From Sphingobacterium sp. UBA4616 (GTDB lineage: Bacteria; Bacteroidota; Bacteroidia; Sphingobacteriales; Sphingobacteriaceae), in assembly GCA_002386525.1 (NCBI GenBank), contig DGIS01000022.1:378240-442239 (forward strand): 64,000 nucleotides of DNA, given 5' to 3'. Shown here piece by piece: positions 35,150 through 41,691 of the stretch. Positions within the stretch are counted from its first letter, which is position 1; every line of letters starts with the position of its first letter. The notes under the pieces are model-generated. The model made no database searches and was not told the origin of the DNA. It saw only the letters and a list, made by a program, of their open reading frames with translations. The translations under genes were made by a program, and so were the position numbers.

Positions 35150-35485
35150 TGATCTTAATTGTATTTATCTTGAATCATCTTATTACTTTTCATGCTTCCA
35201 ATCGATCGGATTGCAGTGAATTTATCCAATTGATTTTTTTTCTTTCCAATGCAGGACACGATTTATAGTGAATTTAGAATTAAAATAATCCTATAACAAA
35301 TTTTCTGCCAGCTAACTTATATTCGTGGGATTTGAGTTTAAAAACGCAGAAAATGAGCGATTTCTTTTTTGATCTAATAGGACTGATGCTATTTACTGTC
35401 GATTATATAACTCAGTATAAAAAGATTTTTTATATTTACGAATTGTTCGTAGATTAGTGAAAGATTAGATAAAGTAGATACAGGC
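35150..35485. other. Divergent intergenic region with BlaI-type control site
   Basis: This 336-base stretch separates the zinc-ribbon operon from the BlaI-M56 pair. The right side holds the dyad at 35437-35451 overlapping a TATATTTA -7-like element. Nothing else stands out. Confidence 0.55.
35437..35451 (+). promoter_or_regulatory. Candidate operator of the BlaI-type repressor
   Basis: TACGAA, spacer TTG, TTCGTA: a perfect dyad 35 bases before the ATG, sharing its left end with a TATATTTA sequence (35431-35438) that resembles a -7 element. BlaI-family repressors bind dyads of TACA/TGTA type, so this is a sensible autoregulatory site. The assignment is by position and symmetry only. Confidence 0.55.
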
Positions 35486-35848
35486 ATGGAAAAATTAACA
35501 GCACAGGAAGAACAGGCAATGCAGTCGATTTGGAGTCTCAATGGAGGATTTATAAAGGAGATCTTAGATAATATCAAAGGTGAAAAGATGCCTTATACCA
35601 CCTTGGCTTCAACAGTAAAGAATCTGGAACGTAAAGATTTTGTGAAAGCAGTGCGTTATGCCAACGCTAAGCGCTATGAACCGATGGTGAGTGAGGAAGA
35701 TTATAAAGCGAAATTTATGAATTCCTTTGTCGGTGATTATTTTAAAAATTCCTATAAGGAGATGGTATCTTTCTTTGTGCAGGAAGAGAAACTAACAGCT
35801 GATGAATTAAAGGAAATTATGGACATGATTAAGCATAATAAATCTTGA
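35486..35848 (+). CDS. BlaI/MecI/CopY-family repressor
   Basis: A 120-residue repressor of the BlaI/MecI family. The winged helix region is LTAQEEQAMQSIWSLNGGFI with MPYTTLASTVKNLERKDFV, and the carboxy half (YKEMVSFFVQEEKLTADELKEIMDMIK) is the dimerisation helix bundle. Family members are cut or displaced when a partner membrane protease (BlaR1/MecR1, M56) is activated. Here the M56 partner starts four bases downstream, so the pair is complete. The usual target is cell-wall or envelope stress genes; the target here is unknown apart from the pair itself. Confidence 0.9.
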   Translation: MEKLTAQEEQAMQSIWSLNGGFIKEILDNIKGEKMPYTTLASTVKNLERKDFVKAVRYANAKRYEPMVSEEDYKAKFMNSFVGDYFKNSYKEMVSFFVQEEKLTADELKEIMDMIKHNKS

Positions 35849-35852
35849 TAGC

Positions 35853-37634
35853 ATGGAAACCTTACTCACCTATATTATACAAGTCAATCTATTGTTGGGT
35901 ATTATCTATTTGGGATATATTGGACTATTGAAAGGGCTGACATTCTATGTGCTAAATCGGGTATACTTCCTAGTGGGTGGACTTTTTGCTTTTATGTATC
36001 CATTTTTGGATTTAAAGTCTTTGTTCGTACAGCGCGGGCTGAATCTGGGGGGAGTAGGCGAGCAGATTTCACTATATATGACGGAGCCGGAGGTCCAACA
36101 ACAGCTATCTTTAGGAAGGCTGGTGGAAATCCTGTTTGTGACCGGTGCCGTTTTATTGTTATTGAAATTTGTATTTCAGTTATTGAGTTTATTGCGGATT
36201 CATCTGAATTCGAAGTCCGATCAATGGCGGACGTATTTATTCCGGAATGTGCTTATTCCGGTTGTTCCATTTTCGTTTTTGAATAAAATATATGTCAATA
36301 AGGAGCAGCATCAGGAGGCTGAACTGAAAGATATTTTTAAGCATGAGGATATTCATGTGAAAGGCCTTCACAGTCTAGATATTTTATTGTTTGAAATGAT
36401 ATTGGTGTGTTGTTGGTACAATCCTTTCGTTTGGCTTATGCGCAGGGCCATTCGCCAAAATTTGGAGTTCTTGACTGATCAACAGGTCCTTGATAAAGGA
36501 GTGGACAAGCAAACCTACCAGTACAGCTTATTAAACGTGTCCAAAAAGGGGAGCTCGGTGGGATTGAGCAATCAATTTAATTTTAAACTTTTAAAACGTC
36601 GTATTATGATGATGAACAAGAAGCGATCATCGAAAATAGAGCTGAGTAAATATGCCTTTCTTTTACCGGTATTTTTATTGACGGGAGCCGCATTTACAGT
36701 AAGTAAAGCCGAGGGGAGTATAGAAGGGGTAGTGGAGCAGGTAAATAAGACGGCTGTTATTCAGTTGGACAAGGACTTACAAGTTGATGTTGCTTTGCCT
36801 GCAACGATAAGTAGCAAGGTAAGTAAGCCTTTAGCGGAAGATTTGCTTACCAGGCAAATGACAAAGGATACCTTGAAGCCAAAAGGTGTTAGAGATACGA
36901 TTCATTTTCGGACAAATATGAAGTCTGAAAAGGAGCCGCTCTATTCAACCATTATGTCTGCTATTCCATCGTCGGAAATCGAATCGATCAATGTAATAAA
37001 GGATAATGGTAAGGCAATATATGGTGAAAAAGGCAAGAACGGCGTTGTCCTTGTTACGTTGAAGAAAAATGGTTTACCTATGGTAACGAATCAGACCCTT
37101 ACTTTTACTAATGATAAAAAGGACAATGCAGGTAATCCTAAGATTAAGGTAAATGGAAATCCTACGAAAGTTGTTGTGGCGGGGTATAAATCTGTAAATA
37201 CGACTGAACCAGAGCTCAAAGGCCGAGCGGAGGGAATCTCTGGAAATAGCATTGGGTTATCAAATGATGGATCGAGGAAAGTTGCTGTCCGCAGTATTAA
37301 GTTTCGTGGAGTTCATGGAGCTAAGGATAATCCTCTATTTGTGGTCGACGGGAAAATTGTCGAAGACGCTCAGTTAAGTGGGTTAGACCCGAATACAATC
37401 GATAACATATCGGTTTTGAAAAATAATCCTGCTACGGCACTATATGGTGATCAGGCGGAGAATGGCGTTATCATTGTGACCACCAAGGCATATGCAGAGG
37501 AACATCCTAAGGCAACATCTTCTGATGTAGAAGACGGTCTTTCTGGGAAAGGGAAAAATGTAACTAAGACTGAGTTAGAGAAAGAAAAAGGAGAAGTGGT
37601 TAAAAAAGAAAGGGGGCAATCATCCATTCGATAA
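35853..37634 (+). CDS. M56 (BlaR1-type) metalloprotease with plug-like repeats
   Basis: A 593-residue membrane protein. The amino part has membrane helices (near residues 10-30, 38-50 and 95-115) and the zinc motif HEDIH at 164-168 with a downstream LEFLTDQ element, as in BlaR1. A further helix lies around 263-280. The outer part, instead of a penicillin-binding sensor, has two segments like SusC/TonB-receptor plug ends: EIESINVIKDNGKAIYG with GKNGVVLVTLKK (about 375-405) and NPLFVVDGKIVEDAQLSGLD onward to NGVIIVTTK (about 492-545). It may sense the outer membrane. It forms an operon with the BlaI gene. Confidence 0.85.
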   Translation: METLLTYIIQVNLLLGIIYLGYIGLLKGLTFYVLNRVYFLVGGLFAFMYPFLDLKSLFVQRGLNLGGVGEQISLYMTEPEVQQQLSLGRLVEILFVTGAVLLLLKFVFQLLSLLRIHLNSKSDQWRTYLFRNVLIPVVPFSFLNKIYVNKEQHQEAELKDIFKHEDIHVKGLHSLDILLFEMILVCCWYNPFVWLMRRAIRQNLEFLTDQQVLDKGVDKQTYQYSLLNVSKKGSSVGLSNQFNFKLLKRRIMMMNKKRSSKIELSKYAFLLPVFLLTGAAFTVSKAEGSIEGVVEQVNKTAVIQLDKDLQVDVALPATISSKVSKPLAEDLLTRQMTKDTLKPKGVRDTIHFRTNMKSEKEPLYSTIMSAIPSSEIESINVIKDNGKAIYGEKGKNGVVLVTLKKNGLPMVTNQTLTFTNDKKDNAGNPKIKVNGNPTKVVVAGYKSVNTTEPELKGRAEGISGNSIGLSNDGSRKVAVRSIKFRGVHGAKDNPLFVVDGKIVEDAQLSGLDPNTIDNISVLKNNPATALYGDQAENGVIIVTTKAYAEEHPKATSSDVEDGLSGKGKNVTKTELEKEKGEVVKKERGQSSIR

Positions 37635-37636
37635 GA

Positions 37637-37659
37637 AAAAGCCGATATATTTGGCTTTT
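37637..37659 (+). terminator. Terminator after the M56 gene
   Basis: AAAAGCC (37637-37643) and GGCTTTT (37653-37659) pair with a 9-base loop shortly after the M56 stop. It is a short stem and a weak to moderate terminator. Confidence 0.55.
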
Positions 37660-37699
37660 CCGTTTGTGGAGTTGTTTTTTTTGTAAAAACGAAAGGGTT

Positions 37700-37903
37700 A
37701 TGGCAATATTATCATTTCAAATAGATTCTTCTGAAGTAGAAAAGATTAAAGCGGTGCTAAAGGCACTCGGTGGGACAAAAATAAAAGTTGAGTCTGAAGA
37801 TAGATCGTCGAAATTAAATGACCGCGTGAAAGAAGCTAGAGCTGAGAAAGAAAGAGGTGAATTAGTCCAATTGGATAGCAAGAATATATGGGAAAGTATT
37901 TAA
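37700..37903 (+). CDS. Antitoxin of a type II toxin-antitoxin pair
   Basis: A 67-residue protein. The ATG at 37700 (MAILSFQIDSSEVEKIKAVL) is preferred to the in-frame one at 37664 because a purine-rich GAAAGGG lies just ahead. The opening is beta-strand then helix, and the carboxy part (KLNDRVKEARAEKERGELVQ then LDSKNIWESI) is the flexible toxin-binding tail with a W near the end. This fits Phd/RelB-like antitoxins. A YoeB-like toxin gene overlaps its end, but that gene is broken, so the antitoxin is an orphan. Confidence 0.7.
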   Translation: MAILSFQIDSSEVEKIKAVLKALGGTKIKVESEDRSSKLNDRVKEARAEKERGELVQLDSKNIWESI

Positions 37904-38119
37904 TCCAATATTCAAAAAAAGCGATTAGAGATTTGCAAATGATAAAAAAATCTGGACGTAAATCTGATAGGACAAGAATTGACCGAACAATTAAAATATT
38001 TTGACGGCGAAATTTGGAGTAGGGCGATCAATAAGAAAGATCGCCTTATTTATGAAATTTTTGAAGATGAGACTGCTGTCGTTGTGATCCAAGCACTGGG
38101 GCATTACAACAACAAGTGA
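37888..38119 (+). pseudogene. yoeB: Disrupted YoeB/Txe-like toxin
   Basis: From ATG 37888 the frame reads MGKYLIQYSKKAIRDLQMIK, KSGRKSD, and stops at 38004 after 38 residues. The last part of the toxin is in another frame: ELTEQLKYFDGEIWSRAINK followed by KDRLIYEIFEDETAVVVIQALGHYNNK and a stop at 38117-38119. These match the two ends of a YoeB endoribonuclease (WSRxIN-KDRLIYEI and the carboxy-terminal HY). Compared with a full toxin, a middle piece seems missing and the frame is changed. YoeB cuts mRNA at ribosomes; this copy is probably inactive. Confidence 0.85.
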
Positions 38120-38120
38120 C

Positions 38121-38684
38121 TTATTTTGTATTCAGATTAGTCATGGTTAGCTCGATGCCTATATTAACAAAACTCTGGATCATTTTAACGGAATGGTCTA
38201 TCAGAGCCGGTAACTCTGCTTGTTCATCTTTATCAAAAGGGCCAAGTACATAATCTACCTGTCTACCTTTTGGGTAGTTGTCTCCAATGCCGAAACGTAA
38301 ACGGGGATATGCTTGTCCACCGCAAAGCTGTTCAATGGATTTTAGTCCGTTGTGACCAGCGCTACTTCCTTTGGGCTTCATGCGTAGTGAGCCGAAAGGG
38401 ATCGCCAAATCATCCACAATTACCAATACATGCTCAATTGGGACTTTACATTGTTGCATATAATAATTAACAGCTTTTCCACTTAAGTTCATGTAAGTCG
38501 TAGGTTTAATGACGGTGACATTATGCCCTCGTTGCTTAAATTCACTATAATAGGCTAATTTCAGCAAGGAGAAGCTAGCACTGGCCTGTTTAACAAGCTC
38601 ATCGGCAACCATAAAACCGATATTATGCCTTGTGTCGGCATATTCACTGCCAATATTGCCTAATCCAACGATAAGATAATTCAT
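38121..38684 (-). CDS. pth: Peptidyl-tRNA hydrolase
   Basis: A 187-residue peptidyl-tRNA hydrolase that releases tRNAs from aborted peptides. The opening YLIVGLGNIGSEYADTRHNI has the essential N and H residues; the second block is KPTTYMNLSGKAV, and the third is VIVDDLAIPFGSLRMKPKGSSAGHNGLKSI. The carboxy region (LRFGIGDNYPKGRQVDYVLGPF) is normal. It converges with the toxin remnant, one base apart. The rplY gene lies upstream but a terminator separates them. The order prs, rplY, pth is seen in many bacteria. Confidence 0.97.
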   Translation of the reverse strand: MNYLIVGLGNIGSEYADTRHNIGFMVADELVKQASASFSLLKLAYYSEFKQRGHNVTVIKPTTYMNLSGKAVNYYMQQCKVPIEHVLVIVDDLAIPFGSLRMKPKGSSAGHNGLKSIEQLCGGQAYPRLRFGIGDNYPKGRQVDYVLGPFDKDEQAELPALIDHSVKMIQSFVNIGIELTMTNLNTK

Positions 38685-38715
38685 GATGCAAAAATAAAAA
38701 TTTTAGTAAACAAAA

Positions 38716-38738
38716 AAAGCACCGAATTCCGGTGCTTT
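38716..38738 (-). terminator. Terminator of rplY
   Basis: AAAGCACCG (38716-38724) and CGGTGCTTT (38730-38738) with a five-base loop, followed in the minus direction by a T-run. It lies between rplY and pth. Confidence 0.85.
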
Positions 38739-38765
38739 CTGCAGTATCTTAAAATCTTGTTCAGA

Positions 38766-39362
38766 TTATTTTTTACCACCTTTAGTTGCTTTAGCAGCTT
38801 CTTGTTCAGCTTGACGCAATGCACGAGACATGATTACTGATACGATTGTATCATCAGCATTGTTCAATACTTTTGCGTTTTCTAATTGAATTTGACCCAC
38901 ACGAACTGATTTACCAACCTCTAAAGATTCCATTGGTACTTCAATTTCTTGCGGTAAGTTTGCAGGTAAAGCTTTTACGCGTAAATTACGTAATTTTTGA
39001 ACTAATTTACCCCCCATTTTAACACCTGGAGAAGTTCCTGTCAATTTGATAGGGATATTCAATGATACTTCTTTGTCATCGAATAACTCTAAAAAGTCAA
39101 CGTGAGTAACTAAATCAGTTAATGGGTGGAATTGTGCGTCTTGAACGATAGCTCTTTTAGTTTGACCTTCAATGTTTAATTCAACAATGATTACGTCAGC
39201 AGTGTAAAGAACTGGTTTCAAATCAGCTGCGGACACAGAAAGAGCTGTTTGCTCTGTACCACCGTAAAGTACTGCTGGTACTAAGCCTTGGTAACGCAAT
39301 TCTTTTGCATCTCTTTTCCCTACGTTCTGTCTTACAGAACCGCTAATAGCAATTGATTTCAT
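38766..39362 (-). CDS. rplY: Ribosomal protein L25/general stress protein Ctc
   Basis: A 198-residue long-form L25 (Ctc). The amino domain binds 5S rRNA: SIAISGSVRQNVGKRDAKEL then GLVPAVLYGG; the second domain (SLNIPIKLTGTSPGVKMGGK, LRVKALPANLPQEIEVPMES) is the TL5/Ctc carboxy domain. The end is alanine/lysine-rich. Upstream is a clear promoter and a leader of about 107 bases that contains a 6-codon ORF and a repeat of this gene's own initiation region (see findings). Confidence 0.95.
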   Translation of the reverse strand: MKSIAISGSVRQNVGKRDAKELRYQGLVPAVLYGGTEQTALSVSAADLKPVLYTADVIIVELNIEGQTKRAIVQDAQFHPLTDLVTHVDFLELFDDKEVSLNIPIKLTGTSPGVKMGGKLVQKLRNLRVKALPANLPQEIEVPMESLEVGKSVRVGQIQLENAKVLNNADDTIVSVIMSRALRQAEQEAAKATKGGKK

Positions 39363-39460
39363 CTTTTAATTTTTTTTTAATGGTTGATGAGAGCTCGAGT
39401 AAATAACAATTGTTTTTCTGACAATGCTATTTACATCTCGGTTTCATCTTTTAATTTTTT
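39357..39460 (-). repeat. Repeat of the rplY initiation region (two 19-base copies)
   Basis: The 19-base sequence TTTCATCTTTTAATTTTTT occurs at 39357-39375, spanning the rplY start codon, and again at 39442-39460, 85 bases upstream in the leader. On the minus strand both read AAAAAATTAAAAGATGAAA, that is, spacer plus ATG AAA. Confidence 0.7.
39427..39447 (-). CDS. Six-codon leader ORF before rplY
   Basis: On the minus strand ATG AAA CCG AGA TGT AAA TAG (peptide MKPRCK) starts in the upstream copy of the repeated initiation region and stops 61 bases before the rplY ATG at 39362. It is inside the likely transcript. Real translation is unproved. Confidence 0.35.
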   Translation of the reverse strand: MKPRCK

Positions 39461-39474
39461 ATAAATTTGAGGTG

Positions 39475-39504
39475 CAAAGATAATCTAATTTCTGGTATTA
39501 TCAA
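39475..39504 (-). promoter_or_regulatory. Promoter of rplY
   Basis: On the minus strand TTG at 39504-39502, then 19 bases, then TATCTTTG at 39482-39475: a strong match to TTG/TAnnTTTG. It implies transcription start near 39469. Confidence 0.7.
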
Positions 39505-39864
39505 AAAATACGATTAATATGACCTCGAAAATAGGCACTTATTCAAGATTATGAACTTTTCCATTCTCATGATTATACCTATTCAAATTTGTTGCTTAGC
39601 TCAATTTAGGAACAAATAGATACCATTTCCTATATTAAAACCGAAATAGGACTCTTTTAGTAGGGGGTTAGCAGGGGTTTTACCACTGTTACCCCCCTGT
39701 TAACCCCTCGGTAATGTAGGAATTGATATAAATCAAGTATTGTTCACTTAATGTAAGAACTAGAAAGCTATTCGCCTAGGGCTAAAAAGAGAAGAACCAC
39801 GCGAAATAGTATTTTTAAATAGTTGTTGCTTTTAGAAAAGGGGGGATGGTGCCATACAAAAAAA
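39505..39864. other. Intergenic region between rplY and prs
   Basis: No ORF is seen. The one notable feature is the GC-rich inverted repeat at 39664-39707 (14-base arms), otherwise the stretch is AT-rich and plain. Confidence 0.5.
39664..39707. repeat. GC-rich inverted repeat
   Basis: GGGGTTAGCAGGGG at 39664-39677 pairs with CCCCTGTTAACCCC at 39694-39707 across a 16-base loop. The only imperfect pair (39671 with 39700) is a G-U on a plus-strand transcript. The adjacent gene context gives no explanation for it. Confidence 0.6.
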
Positions 39865-39906
39865 AGACTCTGGTCGTTTCGCTAAAGGCTTCACGTACCA
39901 GAGTCT
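39865..39906 (-). terminator. Terminator of prs
   Basis: AGACTCTGGT (39865-39874) pairs with ACCAGAGTCT (39897-39906), with a 22-base loop, and a long T-run follows in the minus direction. It lies 27 bases past the prs stop. Confidence 0.85.
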
Positions 39907-39932
39907 AATATTTAATAGCTAAAACGCAACGC

Positions 39933-40889
39933 TTATTCTACTTCAAATAAGTCAGAAATAGAAGAGTGTTGATTGACGCTTTTTATGGCTTTCGCGAATA
40001 AGTCAGCTGTGGATAACACTTTGATTTTGGTCGATTGTTTTGCTTTTTCTGGATCCAATTGAATCGTATCCGTCACGATCATTTCAGACAATACAGAATT
40101 TTCAATGGTTTCATAAGCTTTTCCTGATAGCACAGCATGCGTACAAACTGCTCTGACAGATTTTGCACCGTTTTCCATAATCAATGCCGCTGCTTTTGAA
40201 AGTGTACCGGCCGTATCACAGATATCATCGATCAAAACAACATCTTGACCTGTAACGTCACCAATGATCGACATCGATTCGATTTCATTCGCACGCTTAC
40301 GGCGTTTATCACAGATAATAACTTCTGCATTGAAAAATTTAGCAAAAGTACGTGCTCGGTACGAACCGCCCATATCTGGAGAAGCAATCGTTAAATTCGG
40401 AAGTTTTAATGATTTGATATAAGGAACAAAGATAATAGAGCCATCCAAATGATCAACAGGGATATCGAAAAACCCTTGGATTTGAGCTGCGTGAAGGTCC
40501 ATCGTCATGATGCGGTGGATACCAGCAGCTGTCAACAGATTAGCAATCATTTTAGCGCCGATAGCAACTCTTGGTTTGTCTTTTCGATCTTGTCTTGCGA
40601 AACCAAAGTAAGGGACTACCGCTGTGATGTAATGCGCTGAAGCTCTCTTCGCTGCATCTGTCATCAATAATAATTCAAAAAGATTGTCGGTAGGTTGGTT
40701 GGTTGACTGGATAATGAAAACATCGCTTCCGCGAACAGATTCATTGTAGAATGGTTGAATCTCACCGTCGCTAAAACGTGATAATGTTTTGTCTCCTAGT
40801 GGTTTCCCGTAAGATTGTGCGATTTTTTCGGCTAGTTCTGTAGTGCCAGAACCTGCAAATAGTTTAACCGTGTTGAATTGCAAAGGCAT
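39933..40889 (-). CDS. prs: Ribose-phosphate pyrophosphokinase
   Basis: A 318-residue PRPP synthetase, which makes phosphoribosyl diphosphate from ribose 5-phosphate and ATP for nucleotide, histidine and tryptophan synthesis. FSDGEIQPFYNESVRGSDVF, KPRVAIGAKMIANLLTAAGI, TMDLHAAQIQGFFDIPVDHL (metal/ATP histidines) and the PRPP loop DVVLIDDICDTAGTLSKAA are all present. It is full length and followed by its own terminator. The two tRNA-Gln genes lie upstream on the same strand but have a terminator of their own. Confidence 0.97.
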   Translation of the reverse strand: MPLQFNTVKLFAGSGTTELAEKIAQSYGKPLGDKTLSRFSDGEIQPFYNESVRGSDVFIIQSTNQPTDNLFELLLMTDAAKRASAHYITAVVPYFGFARQDRKDKPRVAIGAKMIANLLTAAGIHRIMTMDLHAAQIQGFFDIPVDHLDGSIIFVPYIKSLKLPNLTIASPDMGGSYRARTFAKFFNAEVIICDKRRKRANEIESMSIIGDVTGQDVVLIDDICDTAGTLSKAAALIMENGAKSVRAVCTHAVLSGKAYETIENSVLSEMIVTDTIQLDPEKAKQSTKIKVLSTADLFAKAIKSVNQHSSISDLFEVE

Positions 40890-40980
40890 GGTTTTGTATA
40901 TTATATGTTGGGTTGTTGTATTGTCGTTTATTCAATATTTTTATTCCCTGACTATTTTTTAAAGTTAAACATTAAAAAAA

Positions 40981-41002
40981 ATGGATTGTTTTCACAATCC
41001 AT
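40981..41002 (-). terminator. Terminator of the downstream tRNA-Gln
   Basis: ATGGATTGT (40981-40989) pairs with ACAATCCAT (40994-41002), and an eight-base T-run follows in the minus direction. It stops the tRNA transcript before prs. Confidence 0.8.
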
Positions 41003-41021
41003 ATATGCTTAACTTTAAAAG

Positions 41022-41092
41022 TTGTCCGACCTGGATTCGAACCAAGACAAACAGAACCAAAAACTGTCGTACTACCCTTATACTATCGGACA
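41022..41092 (-). tRNA. tRNA-Gln (UUG), copy near prs
   Basis: A 71-base tRNA on the minus strand. Acceptor TGTCCGA pairs with TCGGACA; the T-loop carries TTCGAAT; the anticodon loop TTTTGGT places TTG at the anticodon, hence Gln for CAA/CAG. The closing base pair of the anticodon stem is T-T, as in other Gln tRNAs of the phylum. CCA is not encoded. The sequence is identical to the copy at 41262-41332. Confidence 0.93.
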
Positions 41093-41138
41093 ATGTCTCT
41101 AAAAAGTCAACGTTTCCGTCTTTTTCTTTTTGACGACG

Positions 41139-41167
41139 CAAAGATAGAGATTTGTTTTAAAAATCAA
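41139..41167 (-). promoter_or_regulatory. Promoter of the downstream tRNA-Gln
   Basis: On the minus strand TTG at 41167-41165 and TATCTTTG at 41146-41139, 18 bases apart; 46 bases upstream of the tRNA 5' end. Confidence 0.6.
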
Positions 41168-41223
41168 AATGCAATTTAAAAAAATCTGAACCCTTTTATA
41201 AATATAAGCCTTGCATATAACGC

Positions 41224-41253
41224 AGAAAAGGCTTGCAAATGCAAGCCTTTTCT
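41224..41253 (-). terminator. Terminator of the upstream tRNA-Gln
   Basis: AGAAAAGGCTTGCA (41224-41237) pairs perfectly with TGCAAGCCTTTTCT (41240-41253). It lies just after the upstream tRNA in the minus direction. Confidence 0.8.
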
Positions 41254-41261
41254 ATTGTTTG

Positions 41262-41332
41262 TTGTCCGACCTGGATTCGAACCAAGACAAACAGAACCAA
41301 AAACTGTCGTACTACCCTTATACTATCGGACA
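41262..41332 (-). tRNA. tRNA-Gln (UUG), second copy
   Basis: Identical in all 71 bases to the copy at 41022-41092, with the same anticodon TTG. Identity ends just past the 5' and 3' ends, so only the tRNA and a few flanking bases are shared. It has its own promoter and terminator. Confidence 0.93.
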
Positions 41333-41384
41333 AACAATTCAAAAGTGCTTTCGATCGTGATGATGTCGTTCACATTTGATGATG

Positions 41385-41414
41385 CAAATATACGGACTAT
41401 TCTTATTTCTGCAA
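41385..41414 (-). promoter_or_regulatory. Promoter of the upstream tRNA-Gln
   Basis: On the minus strand TTG at 41414-41412, 19 bases, then TATATTTG at 41392-41385: an excellent match to the Bacteroidota consensus, 52 bases upstream of the tRNA 5' end. Confidence 0.7.
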
Positions 41415-41691
41415 ATAAAAATGTCCTGTAAAGTGCATTTCGGCTGATTTTCAAATAAATAATTTTTCTTTGATGCCGAAAAATCTTTACATCGACCATT
41501 TTTCAGTGGTGCTGTCGGTCTATAAAAGTATATGCGTACAGTTTTATATCCTTTCTTTACAGCCAATATTGGTTCACATAATGAAATTGTTTCAATCAAT
41601 ATGTGTTAAAAAATCAGAATAAAGTTCATTTCTTATTAACTTATCCTTATTTTCGAGCCGTATTAATAATACTTTTTACAGTTATCATTTT

